Of a DNA stretch of 64,000 nt, positions 39,140 to 64,000 are shown in pieces. Both the position numbers and the translations under genes were made by a program. The notes under the pieces are model-generated. The model was not told where the DNA came from and searched no databases. It worked only from the letters and a program-made list of their open reading frames with translations. The stretch's first letter is position 1. Every line of letters begins with the position of its first letter. The stretch comes from Whitmania pigra (lineage: Eukaryota > Annelida > Clitellata > Hirudinida > Haemopidae), in assembly GCA_021613335.1 (NCBI GenBank), contig JAJTWR010000136.1:894501-958500 (forward strand), given 5' to 3'.

Positions 39140-39373
39140 ACTGCATCTCGAGCAGATAAGTATGCAGATCTGTCGTTGGAACTGGAAGCGAGAGGATACC
39201 GGACAGACCTCCTCCCCATCGAGATTGGCGCAAGGAGCGACTTAAGCTTTCCTCACCAAGATTGGATTGTCAAGCTGAGAGAGAACTATGACAAGGCTAT
39301 GACAAGGATGTTTGAGACCGCAGAAGCAGCTTCATTCTGGATCTGGAACATGAGGAGCCAGAAGAAGTCTTAA
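39140..39373 (+). pseudogene. Non-LTR retrotransposon 3' fragment (C-terminal domain)
   Basis: A plus-strand frame reads KYADLSLELEARGYRTDLLP followed by IEIGAR, then DWIVKLRENYDKAMTRMFET and AASFWIW. This order (K-Y--L--E----G, then P-E-G-R, then A-----A---S-W-W) resembles the end of retrotransposon reverse-transcriptase proteins. It ends in a stop and is not linked to an upstream RT domain, so it is a fragment. Confidence 0.5.
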
Positions 39374-39599
39374 GAGGCCATTGCAGGAAGACGGGAAAAA
39401 CTGTCGGTCTCCGGTATGAACGATCCACCGAACGACGATGCCAAATCACTGGTCGAGAAACGCGGTATTGTCGGGAGAAATGGGCCGACCGCGGACTCGC
39501 AAAGTAATATGAACTGCGGACCAAACCGCGGCCGAGTCCCGAAAATTTCTATCTCCAGCTGCCGCTACAAAGAAATTATAAGGCCCAGTTTGCATATCT

Positions 39600-39835
39600 T
39601 AAGTACACGGTGTGAAGAAGCCACTGAGAGCTTTCATGACCGCCGTAGGCAAGCTGGGGTGGAGGTGATCGACATGACAAGGCCAATGAGAGCTTCGCAT
39701 ACTCAAAGTTTGCAGGTGAAAAGCAGGTAGCATGGAACATAAAAAAAGCCATTGAGAGCTTTCGCAGTCGCTCCAGTCCAGGCAGCAGTGACCGGCGTAA
39801 CAAGGCCAACGAGTGCCTCTCATAGCCGGCGGTAA
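39600..39835. repeat. ~66-bp imperfect tandem repeat (about 4 copies)
   Basis: A core like AAGCCATTGAGAGCTTTCGC occurs near 39614, 39679, 39747 and 39802, spaced 55-68 bp. Because the period is near 66 bp, translated frames also show a ~22-residue periodicity. It lies downstream of the retrotransposon fragment. Confidence 0.65.
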
Positions 39836-40019
39836 GAGTTGGTCCTGAAAGACAAAACCGACAGGGACATCCGGCTGATCACCGGATGCGGCCCGCCCCC
39901 CGAAAACGTAAGGAGATTCAAAGGGCCGAAACGTTTGAAGACTGGGAAAACTCCTCTGAGGATCCCTGCAGGAGCTCCAAGGCGGAGTAATAAGTAACTA
40001 ATTCTTCCGTATCTTGTCA

Positions 40020-43000
40020 CAGGAATTAATCTTTTTTTCCTTCATTTTCATTCTGGGAACAATTTGCAGTCTAAAATGTTTAATTCACTTACTTTTATTT
40101 AACTGATGATTTTATATTTATTTAATTTGTAATTTCATAATTATGTAACAGGTGCCGAATCAAGTTAAAATCCAAGACTTTCGATATCATTTTCATTTTA
40201 ACGAGTAAGCAAATAATGTTTTTGTTTAAATATTTCTTAGGCTTTAATTCTAAACCTCGTTTTCCCAGAAACCGAAATTGGACGCCTTCTTAAAACTGAT
40301 AGCGTAACATTTCCGAAATGCTGGTTTTGCGTTTAACTCCAATAAATGTCGCAGAAATCATGAGAAATCTTCCTGTTTAAATTAAATATTGCTTTACATT
40401 AAAAACATCTATCACAATTTGGCTGATGTGTTGTTGTGATTGTGATAACATGTTAGAGCAGACGGTGTTGTCATGCAGAAAGTAATAACAATTATTTAAA
40501 AAATTCCGACATTAAAGTCTCTAAGTTTAAGTAGGTTAATTGATCTGATTTCCTATTGGCTAATGAACAGATACACAAACTGATGTAAGAGATGAATTGC
40601 ATTGTATGGTCTAACACTCGAGTTCTCTCAGCTAGAGTTGGAATTAGCCCACAATCCAGTCTCGACAATCCCTTGACAAACGACAAAAGGTTTTTCTGAC
40701 CTTATTATTAATGCAGACCTCTGTGCAGTGGCACTGATCATCGCTTAAACTGGAAAATGTTCTTAAAGTTTTACATAAAGAAATACTATTTAAAACTCCC
40801 CACTTTGCAGGACCATTAATGAAGCGGCTAAGATAATTAAAAAAAGTTCGAAAAACTGATGTCAGGCTTATGTTTTCTGGCGACGACAAGTCTAAAAGGC
40901 CTCACAGCCTGAATTCCTCCAGCTTTTCATTTCGTGTCATGGGTTCATATATTCAGCAGACAGCTAACCTGGTTATAGTAATAATTATAATAAAACAATA
41001 ACTAATAAAATTTACTTAACCCGGACATCAGTCCAGCCTAAAATATCTAAAGCGATATTTATTTACATTAACTCTGGTTTAAAAAAAAAATGGGTAATAC
41101 GAATGCCCTGCCAGATACCTCGGAATTTGAAGTGCAGAATGGAGTTTCCTGCCAAATATCGTATTTAAGAAAACCTCATCTAAATAAACTCACATTTTAA
41201 GATGATTAAATGCCAAATGATTGCTCCAAATATTAAACTTTTCTAAAAGTCCTCACGGAATAACGAGCCCAGTGATCCATCAAATTTTTAGTTTGGCTTT
41301 CCCTCAATTGGAGTATTTGTGTGGTTCACGACATTCAACGACTCAATTTTTCAAATAATTCGAATTTCAAGAGTAAATTACAAGAAACCAAGCGACACCA
41401 CCACGACGCCGATTACGAAAATACGACAACAAATATGGAGGACACGAAAAGTCGCATCTTACATTGCGAAACAAATTATCCGAAAGTGATGAACATTTGA
41501 CACAATAGATTTTATAATTTTTAAATAATTTTTAGTCGAATAGCTTTGTGCGTCGAGTCAACTATGCACTAACGAGTCTTCCAGCTTCTGAGGAACTTCA
41601 TCTTCGTCACCGTCTTTAAAAACCCTCACGCGAAGGCAAATCAGTCCAAAATTTTAATTTACCGCATCGAGCATGTAAAAATCTTAAGGCATTTATAATA
41701 TGATATTTGAGTTTTCAAAGTCGAAAATGGGTAGATGCTTCGTAACCTTAAAATGAAAAACCCGCCAAACCCCAGAATTTAAAAAGCGCTAAGGCACCCG
41801 CAGGCGAGCGATGATAGGGAAGTCCGAACTTCTCGACCGAATAAGGCGACAGCAAAGGCCAATCCTTCCAACCAATTGAACGGAAATGATGACAAAGGAC
41901 TTAACCAATACTTCTTCGTAATGCTTTCTCACCAAAATCTGACCAAACCCCACAGGCAATTCCACGACGTTCCATTCAATTGTAAACTGGAATCTCGGCT
42001 GACCGCAGTCGAACAACAAAGTTAGAATACAGCTGAGCTATCTACAATTACGAATATTTAACGAAACGACACCGCTATGAAAGTAGGAAAATAATCATTT
42101 AATAAAACAAAACTGCCACGAAAATGCTCTTTTGGCTGAAATAACTACACAAGAAGAAGCCATAAAATGAGTCAAATTATAATTTTACATCAAAGTCCAG
42201 AGCTAAGAATTTCGGACAATTGAGCAAGTAAGAAAGAGTATTCGAAGTTTGAAACAATTTAGGTTTGCTACATTTATTTGACAAAGAGCAGAAGCTGTAA
42301 CTGTCAGACGGAGAGGACACAATAAGGCAGACGACAAGATGACGAAGGTAATTTAGTTTATAGGAAACCTGATTGCAAATATAAAAATATATGAACACTT
42401 CGGACAAGTCTTACGAACGGTCGGCACAGAGTCATTGAACTAGTAGGGAGATGTAGAACACGTTAGAAGCAACAACATAGTAATTACATAATTTTGAACA
42501 CTACTATGCAAATATATGTATGAATGACATGAATGTATTCGGCACAACTTAAAGACATCATGAATATGAATGAGATTATCACAAGCAAACGGTCGTTTTC
42601 TGCCTGAGATAACTTTTCAGCCACAACAAGACAAAATGCACAATGTCAACAAACTTTACAAAAAAAAAACTTGTTTGAAAATCCAATGAAAAATTGTTTG
42701 TTGTTCCAAAATGTGTCCGAATGAATTTCTTTCCAAGAAGTTGTTTGCGGGTGCGAAAGACTGTGTTTAATTGCGTTAACAATCTTTTTCCAGCTAAGCC
42801 ATCGTCAATCCATGTCCCTGACACCAGAACAACATCATCATTATTATTATCATCATTACCACCTTTATCATCAATATCATCATCTTAATCGTCAACCGCA
42901 ATCATCATCATCAATATCATCATCATATTTAACATCCACATCATCATCTTTACATTCAACATCACCTCTATCAAAATAATCAAACTCATCATCACAGAGC

Positions 43001-43075
43001 TATAGAACCTTCTAAATGCATGGAAATATAAAAATATCATCTTCAACGCAGCAGCAACTGACTAACAACACACGG
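40020..43075. other. Gene-free region upstream of minisatellite
   Basis: About 3 kb of unique-looking A+T-rich sequence. Short frames on the minus strand (40492-40889, 41789-42019) have no family match or splice support. CAT-rich runs lie at 42840-42990. I see no supported gene. Confidence 0.5.
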
Positions 43076-43310
43076 CACGTCAACAATTCAAAGACAACTA
43101 CAATTCACGTCAACAATTCAAAGACAACTACAATTCACGTCAACAATTCAAAGACAACTACAATTCACGTCAACAATTCAAAGACAACTACAATTCACGT
43201 CAACAATTCAAAGACAACTACAATTCACGTCAACAATTCAAAGACAACTACAATTCACGTCAACAATTCAAAGACAACTACAATTCACGTCAACAATTCA
43301 AAGACAACAA
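43076..43310. repeat. 30-bp minisatellite, about 7.8 copies, nearly identical
   Basis: The unit is CACGTCAACAATTCAAAGAC followed by AACTACAATT. Copies are identical except in the last. The 30-bp period keeps one frame open (repeating HVNNSKTTTI), but there is no other sign of coding. There are no unique spacers, so this is not a CRISPR array. Confidence 0.97.
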
Positions 43311-43587
43311 CGGCATGGTTCCCTCGGACAACAACGTATGTATGTACACCCAGTTCTTGTAAATGCAAAAGTTGATGGATAAAATAAAATGCAGTCTTTC
43401 AACAACTTGAATTCTCCTACTTGCTCAGAAGCCGTTCACTGAAAGAAAACACAGAAATCATTGTGAAATCATTAATTCGTGCAATTAGATTCGAATCAAG
43501 CTAAATGTTGCTTTGAGGTAAATCTAGCACAGCAATTACTTAATTACAAGGCTTAATTAGTTAACTAATTATCATCAAAACATCCTA

Positions 43588-55193
<11,606 letters not shown>

Positions 55194-57130
55194 CTTCTTC
55201 TTCTTCTTCTTCTTCTTCTTTATTCTTCTCCGTCGTTCATTCTAATTATTCACCAGTCCACTCCACGACCACCTGACCTGGAAAGATGTGAGAAAAGATT
55301 ATCTTTTGCTCGGAAACATTGAACAAAGTTTAAACAAAGCCATTTTAAAAGGCACTAAAAACTAATTTCCGAAGAAATGAAGGTCGTCACAATGACGATG
55401 AGCGAAGATGAAGCACGATTCCAAATAAAGAATGTAAACAACTGAGAAGATAAGCAAATTAAGCCGAAAAAGTAAAAGAGACGGTTGAACACCTTGCATC
55501 CTTTTGTGACAGGAAAAACAAAATTAAATGAACGGTCTCCAAGTCACCTGCGAATTGCAATCCGTCAAAAAAAAAATAAAAACTGCTCTACAAACGACGA
55601 CGAATCAGCTTAAAAAGCACACAAAAACGAAGGAGATGAGTAAACAATTTCGGCGCTAACTTGTTTACAAACAGTAAACTCATCAGCGGCCGAGTGCAAT
55701 TCAGTCGGATGGGCCAATCAACGCCTCCCAATTAGGAGCCATTTTCAATCGCGCTCAGAAAATTAATAACGCGCAGACGATATTCTCAGTCATCAAATTA
55801 CATCAAGTCCACAATTTCCATCGACGATTTTCAAGAATTGAAACACGTCTGAAAGATTTCAGACGATTTCTATCTGGGAGAATGAGCTTTGAAAAATGCA
55901 GAGAGAGGATTGTCGTAATCGTGTAGTAATTATTTTTAATAACTCTAGCAGTCGTGGAAATGGCAATGAATTGTTATCTTTGCAATTATTTCAGAATAAG
56001 GAGGAGTGAAGACCATTCGCGAAGGTGGAACAGTTCATCCTGGTTCGAATACTTTGAACCCACTCGAAGATCTTCACGGTGAGACTTTGTCCTTTTAAAA
56101 AGACTAAAAGAAGGAATCGAACTATGGCCAACGATAAGTGCCATTCCTCGTCCAAAAAAGAAACAATTTCGAGAAGTTCAAAGGTCAACAGTGAAGAGGT
56201 AAGGAATCGCAAATGATACTAAAAACGACGTTGTAAAATATTAAAATATTACCTCGAACGTCTAAGCTAAAAGAACGTAGGTATGGTTGGTGTCGGATTA
56301 AATGGACTGATAAAATATGCATCGATAAGTCTACGAGCGAGTTATTGAGGGATTCAGATGATTAAGATATTGGGGGATTCAGCACGATAAGGAGATTAAT
56401 AATAAAATACATTTATAAATCATTCACTCGAAAACAAACAACCCTTATGAATGAATAAATAAATAAATAAATGGATAAATAGATAAATAAATAAATAAAG
56501 CAAATGTTCTTCTTCATTCGACTCTAAAAAGGCTAAAAAAGGTTAATTAGAGGACCTTAATTATAAACAAAACCAATCATCGTAGTCTGTGGCGGTGTTA
56601 TTGTTTATCGATGTTTGTTGATGTTTATTGATGTTAGGTTTGTTTGTATTATTGTTGTTCATGTTTATTGTTGTTGTTGTTGTTCATGTTTGTTGTTGTT
56701 ATATACTTGCTTTTGTTGTCGATGACGTCTGTACCGTTGACATGTAATATTTTATGCTGAGCATTTTGTGCATTAGTCATCATCGATTTGTATTGATTAT
56801 TATGAGATGAGAGTATAATTGAAATGATAATGATAATAACAACAGCAATAATAACACATAATTTGAAATAATATCGATAATAATTACCGACTTAATAATT
56901 AGTCACACTTATTCTGACGTATGTACGGACTTGATGCAATGCGAATACTTCATAATCGTCTGTTCACTAATCGAACTCAAGTAAACGCTAGCAGCAAATG
57001 AACATCATTAAGAACCATTCCCGTGTGACATTCTAATTGCTAAGTAATTTTAAAACATTCATAAATGGATGCTGTTCGTTGGATTTTAACAAGAAGATCA
57101 GTAATGCTGAATGATCATTCAATCGTTCGT
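55194..57130. other. Upstream region of the zinc-finger gene
   Basis: A CTT run (about 55194-55219) lies immediately before the start codon. The rest is unique-looking sequence with short TTG runs near 56660-56700. No other gene was recognised; promoter or enhancer content is likely but not identifiable. Confidence 0.45.
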
Positions 57131-57137
57131 TACTTGA

Positions 57138-57300
57138 TTCGTCCATTCATCCATCCATCCATCCATCCATCCATCCATTCATTCATTCATTCATTTATTA
57201 ATTCATTCATTCATTCACACATTCATGCATTCATTCATTCATCATTCATTCATTCATTCATTCATTCATTCATTCATTCATTCATTCATTCACACATTCA
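57138..57300. repeat. CATC/CATT tetranucleotide microsatellite
   Basis: A CATC run of about 7 units (57145-57178) passes into CATT repeats with small interruptions up to 57300. The Ile/His/Ser/Phe-rich frame over it is a repeat product. Confidence 0.95.
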
Positions 57301-58200
57301 ATAAATCAATCACTCAATTTTTATGAAGGAGGAGGCGCCAAGTAAATCACTTCCAAGCGAACCTTTTCCGAAATCTGGATTCGATGATCCAACATCGTCG
57401 TGAGGCATCTCAATATGACATCAAGTTGGGAATAATTCTTCTTGTCAGACAAATGTTCAGAAAACCTTGAGGAACCTCATCCATTCATCCATTCTTCCAT
57501 TCTTCCATTCATCCATTCATTCATTCCAATAATTTCATGAACTTGTAAGTTTCCTTAGAGAGCCATAGCTCACTCAGCACCTTTGCAATGTTCAAATTGA
57601 ACGATAACTCGGAACAAAGAAATAAATGCCTCACTCCCCCCTCCCCCCCCACTCCTCAGTCATACATCACGTCATCACGCAACACAGGTTGTCATGGAAA
57701 CGGATAGGAATATTTCCAGAGGAAAGAACATTTTTTTTAGCATGGAGAATCGATATTTTCGTAAATTCAAATCAAAAATTCATTTAATTCGAGCCGATCA
57801 GATTTTACAATTCCTTGTGGCGGTGTAGGTGACCAATTCCAGTGGTCATTGCATAAAATTTTATTTGTCAGAGATGGTCGTGAACATGTCTTCAGGAAAA
57901 TTATTAACTTGCAAGCTGTTTCAAATATTTTTACAATCATTTCACAATGATTTCCAGTTTTAACATAACTAACAACGACATCGTCATCATAGCGATCATA
58001 TTCATCATCGTCGTCATCGTCATCACCACCACCACCATCATCATCGTCATCTTCACCATCACCAACATCAACATTAACATCATCATGGCATTATATTAGT
58101 CAACAAAGACAACTAACAAAAACAAAGAGAAACCAAATAGCATCTCGTCATCCAATTTTTTGTTTTATACATTTTATGAATGTAATTACTATAATTACAA

Positions 58201-59389
<1,189 letters not shown>

Positions 59390-59392
<3 letters not shown>

Positions 59393-59486
59393 TATTATTA
59401 TTATTATTACTATTATTATTATTACTATTATTATTATTATTACTATTATTATTATTATTACTATTATTATTATTATTATAATTACA

Positions 59487-59541
<55 letters not shown>

Positions 59542-59651
59542 TATTAATATTGTTATTATTATTATTATTATATTATTATTATTTATTATTATTATTATTA
59601 TTCTTATTATTATTATTATTCTTATTATTATTATTATTATTATTATTATTC

Positions 59652-59746
<95 letters not shown>
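59390..59746. repeat. ATT microsatellite between duplication copies
   Basis: An (ATT)n array with TATTACTATT and TTCTTATT interruptions, carrying the same internal markers as the array before copy A. Confidence 0.95.
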
Positions 59747-59748
<2 letters not shown>

Positions 59749-60711
59749 ATAATGTTTCCGGGTTGTTGAGTGCAGACACCACTTATAATTCGCGCCTCAA
59801 ATTATTATGGCTGGACCAGTTAAAATGTGAACATTCGTTGAGAAAGTACGGAATTGTCTTATGAAGTTAAGTCTCGTGTAATAATAATAATAATACATAG
59901 TATTTAATATATAATAATACTCATTATTATTACATTAATAATACGTGTAATATTTAATATATAATAATAATAATTATTATTGCATTAATTAATTTTTAAA
60001 TATTATTATATTAATAGTGCTTATTCACACGGGGCATTCCTGACCTACTGAACGAATGTGGATTGGAACGTGGCTATCAAGAGAAGCATTAATATCCTGT
60101 ACTATATTCTCCTTTGTAAACAAAATATTCTCAGCATTCTTAAAGGATTTAAAACTAGAAATAACAATACAAATAGCAATCAATTAAATAATAAAAGATT
60201 ATTATTATCATCATCATCATCAATATCCTTGTCATTATTATGATTATTATTATTATTAAGTTGCATTAATAAATCTGAATTCAGAATTGCAAAGATATCT
60301 TCAACTTGTTATGATGCAAACGGCAAGTTTTAGAAAAATAATTAAAATCAATGTTTAACAATTAACTTGTTGATGGTTCGATAATAATTACTTCAAAATA
60401 TTATTTTAAATTATGTATCCATAAACATATGTTATTATTACGTAATTATATTATATTTTTAATAATCGCAACGAATGAACTAGATAAACTAGTGGTTTCC
60501 CAAATATTCCCAAAAAACCATTGTTATTGTCTGTTAATTAGATTTAAGTCATTTGAACATAATGCCAACTAGAATTAAAAAATAAATATTCGTTAAATCG
60601 AGTGAATATAAATTTAAACAAAAAATTAAACGGCTTGTTTAACATCTACAAGATTAGGTTTTCCAAGTCGGCGACCTCACAAGCAGGAAAATAATTTTAT
60701 AGTTGATATTT
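59746..60711. repeat. Tandem duplication, copy B (unique part, ~966 bp)
   Basis: Direct repeat of 58423-59392. Differences seen include GAAGTTAAGTC for GAAGTAAAAGTC, a one-base deletion in GTTATGATGC for GTTAATGATGC, and TTTTAGAAAAATA for TTTTAGAGAAATA. An ATT array follows from about 60709 to 60783. Confidence 0.95.
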
Positions 60712-60783
60712 TATTATTATTATTATTATTACTATTATTATTATTATTATTAATATTTTTAATATTTTTATTATTATTATTAT

Positions 60784-63700
60784 CAATTCCATCTATATTA
60801 CCTCGGAAAGTTTCTTGAAATTCTCACACCGCAGAAATTAATTGAGTAAAATTTATTTTAAAAAATCGATTGGAAAAAATAATTTAAAGCTTTATATTTC
60901 CATTCGAGACAGATGGAGTGGAACTTTAAAAAAAAAGAACAGGTGTGCAATTGCCAGGTGATTGATTAAAGGTTCCCTTTATTGCTCCTTACAGCAACAT
61001 TGGTGGACAAGAAATCAGATTAGAACGATTAAATTGAGAAGGAGACTTTTTATTTAAATTAATTAACACCGTCATTGTTAATCCATCCTGGTGGCCCTGA
61101 GGATAATCAACATTAAGACGTCTGCTAAAGGTTTTATTGGGTCACAAATGGTCGTCAATGAACGTCGATGTCGGCCCATTTGGTCGGAATATTTCCTGAG
61201 CTGATCGATTTAATGATTCCGACGATGATACGACATCGGTTGTTGTTGTTGTTGTTGTTGTCATGTCATGTTGTCAACTACTTCAACAACTGCAAATGCA
61301 ATTGTTCAAAAGGGATAGATTCATATTTGGAGATTGCACATTCATAACATTCAGAGACAGCCAGCAAAAGTATGCCTCGGTTTGAACCAAATGACACCGA
61401 TATAAAACGATGTACAGACAACATCACGCAATGCTTTCTATCTAGGCAAGCATTACTTTGCTAAGCAAAACAATCCAGCCAGCGAATTTCATAAAAGAAC
61501 AAAGAGATTGCAGCACACAAATAACTCTAGTGACTCAAAATAATGCCTCGAATGAAATCCTGAAATTCGTTTCAAATTTCTTTCAAAAAAAAAAAGTGAA
61601 AGCGAAATTGTAAACAACATCAAAATTCCACCGAGAAACGTTGTTGGACAACTTGAGAGGAAAGTTTCTTTAAAAAAACAAGCAAAACAGAAAGGAGGAC
61701 AAAATTTGTGAGTGGAAGACGACATGAGGTCTGAAAAACAAAATTTTCGCGGAATGTGACACCTTTTAATTATGCTGATGAACTCTTGCAGTGAGATGTT
61801 AATTATAGTATGTTATTACTAACATATTACAGTTATTACTATTATTATGTCGTAGAGCGCAATAATTATTATTTATAAATCAGTTACTAATATTATATTG
61901 TAGTCATTACTCTTATTACGTCCTATTGTTTGTTACGCTATAAATATCATTATTGTTGTGACGTACAGTGGATCGATGGCAAGGGGAGTACAGGATTTCG
62001 TAAACAAGGAGTTGATTTCGTTGAAGATTGATAATCATCGAATTATGAAATGGAAAATGATGTAAACACACTTTGTTCATTTCCGTCTGCATCTCGAGTG
62101 GTTCCCATGCGATATCCGTGTGATGTGTTGGGGTTAATTGTGGTCGAGTTATTTTTATTTCGATTTCTCATTAAAAACTTAAGGTTATTTTATTTGAATT
62201 TGTTATCAGAAATAATAAGTAATACAAAAATAAATAAAATCAAAAGCTAAGTTCGGTTCTTCTTTGAAGTTGGTTCAAATACAAAGACCCACAGGCAACA
62301 GTTATTATTAATAAATAGTTAATTAGTGCTAATTTCATCATCATCATCATTATTAATTAATTAATTAGTTAATTAATACCGACGATCAACCACGAATAAA
62401 TAATCAATAACAATCCGTGACGAGTTAAAAAGCTGGCGAAAAAATTCCGTCGGTTTGTTTGCTTTCCACTTCCTCCTTCGATCCCTGAAACTTGAAAGAA
62501 CCAACCACTCCATGCATTTCCGAAGCAATTAGCACGTTCCGAAGCTGGCACAAGATGCTATCAGACTCACTGCTTCCTCAAAACATCAATTGCCAGTTTC
62601 ATCGACCATTCACGGATGACTGTTGTGTTGTGACACGTGGATTCGTATCTTAATTATCCTTCGTTGATGATGATGATGATGATGATAATGATGTTCTTTA
62701 AATTTCAAATCTTAACTTATAAGCTTTTAACCTTTTAAAACACGCAACAAACTTTAGTAACATGGTTGAAGTTGTTTTTTTTTTATTTTGTTAAAAATAA
62801 CATTAACTCGATGTGAGAAGTTGTTTTGAAGAGAAATTCTTTGAAAGAAGAAATAACTGGAATTAATTTTCTTTTGCATATGAAATCTTGAAATCTTGAA
62901 ATTTAACTCACAAGAAGCCGACCAAGTGACGCAAAATATTTAAGAAGGACAGGGAATGTTTTACGTTGTGTTTTATAAAATTATTCCAACAAATGCTTCT
63001 TATTCTCCTTTAAATTGGCTGCATTTTGAGAGCTCTAAAGCGTTCAAACATCATACGAACGTCGTAAACTCTTGACGAGTGATTTCCTTTTTTAACAACA
63101 AGACTCATTTAAAGTAATTAAAAGAGAGATAACAACAACAACAATAACAACAACAACAACAACAACGACAACAACGACGACAACAACAACCAAACAAACA
63201 TGAAAAAAATACAAATAAGAAGCATACAAACAAGTATTTAAACAATCATTCACACTAAAGATGAACATACAGACTTGTTTAGCTCATGGGAGTCTAAATA
63301 CAGAAATTCTAAATTCAAAGGTGTCTTTTCACGACGCGTCCGTTCTACTAAACCGAACGCACTTTCAAATATTTGACACAATTTTTGACAGACACCAGAT
63401 AGAAATTGTTAAGTAATTACTCGATAAACTCTCCTCCGATAATTGTAATCAAAAGCTAATTGTAATATTACAATTTACGTGATTAAATGATCACAATTAA
63501 GAAATCAATAATTAACGCACAAAAGTTTAAAAATGCAATCGTACAATTTGGGCCACTCGAGTTACAGACATTGAGTTTTATCGATTTTTTAATCGGCAGA
63601 GTGAGTGAAAGAAATAAATCAATTAGAAAGAAGAGAATGAATAAATTATCGAAATGAATAAATTATCAAAATGAGACTCATATAACGCTATCGTGAAACC

Positions 63701-63885
63701 ACTCTAGAAAGTCATTGCATCCGTTTTCGACGTGTTAACATGATTTATAAACGTCCCCTTTGAAGATTTACTGCGCACCGAATTAGCGAAGACATTAATT
63801 CATTAATAAATAATATATTAACTAAACATCTTCACACTCCAGTGGAGGATGATTACATGCATTTTTGCAATAAAACCATAACAAA
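60784..63885. other. Gene-free region at the right side of the window
   Basis: A+T-rich sequence with a TTG run (61240-61260), GAT runs near 62660-62690 and CAA/CGA runs at 63130-63190. No exon, RNA gene or transposon was recognised. Confidence 0.5.
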
Positions 63886-63892
63886 CGACGGT

Positions 63893-63935
63893 ATTATTAT
63901 TATCATTATCATCATCATCATCATCATCATCATCA

Positions 63936-64000
<65 letters not shown>
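63893..64000. repeat. ATC/CAT microsatellite running off the window end
   Basis: (ATC)n with one CATCACATC interruption, continuing to the last base of the window. Confidence 0.97.

Noticed and set aside
40492..40889. Two overlapping minus-strand frames in the gene-free 40-43 kb region
   Set aside because: No recognisable domain, no splice support and composition like the surrounding non-coding DNA.
43016..43375. 119-residue frame over the 30-bp repeat, and the repeat as a possible CRISPR array
   Set aside because: The frame is open only because the period is a multiple of three, and copies are contiguous with no spacers in a eukaryotic genome.
56038..56062. tRNA B-box-like GGTTCGAATAC
   Set aside because: No A box, anticodon arm or acceptor-stem pairing could be found around it.

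Overview
This window is nuclear DNA from an animal. Genes are split by many introns with GT/AG borders, A+T content is high, tandem repeats and transposon debris are common, and the genes are typical metazoan families (KMT2/trithorax, ZFAND4, RanBP9/10, Six1/2 homeobox, a multi-C2H2 zinc-finger factor). Gene spacing, repeat load and a STELLO/DUF288-type protein suggest an invertebrate, perhaps a lophotrochozoan such as an annelid. That placement is inference. Exon borders below were read by eye from splice signals, reading-frame phase and remembered family conservation, without alignment or transcripts.

Layout. 1-3790 (+): the 3' part of a trithorax/KMT2A-B-type histone H3K4 methyltransferase (FYRC, WDR5-binding motif, SET, post-SET). 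4488-8862 (-): a complete ZFAND4-like gene (ubiquitin-like N-terminus, AN1 finger C-terminus), whose introns hold two long ATT arrays and a 312-bp non-autonomous hAT element. 10669-13281 (-): a four-exon STELLO/DUF288-like type II membrane protein. 14179-14571 (+): a small secreted, four-cysteine peptide precursor. 15201-26495 (-): a RanBP9/10-like scaffold gene with a 23-nt micro-exon. It starts 407 bp from a coiled-coil gene running the other way (26903-30491, +). 31250-33956 (-): a two-exon Six1/2 homeobox gene. 34-43 kb: no host gene recognised; this stretch holds a degraded LINE split by a hAT element with a perfect 8-bp target duplication, a second LINE 3' fragment, and minisatellites. 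43588-55193 (-): a TRERF1/ZNF541-like C2H2 gene spread over about 11.6 kb. 55.2-64 kb: no gene found; it holds microsatellites and a ~1.3-kb tandem duplication (58.4-60.7 kb).

The genes are not an operon and share no evident pathway. Several are nuclear regulators (KMT2, Six1/2, the C2H2 factor), RanBP9/10 is a ubiquitin-ligase scaffold, and the STELLO-like protein and the peptide belong to the secretory pathway. I found no CRISPR array, confident tRNA or rRNA, and no clearly new multi-gene system. The most interesting items are the peptide precursor, the animal STELLO-like gene, the nested hAT-in-LINE insertion and the recent tandem duplication.
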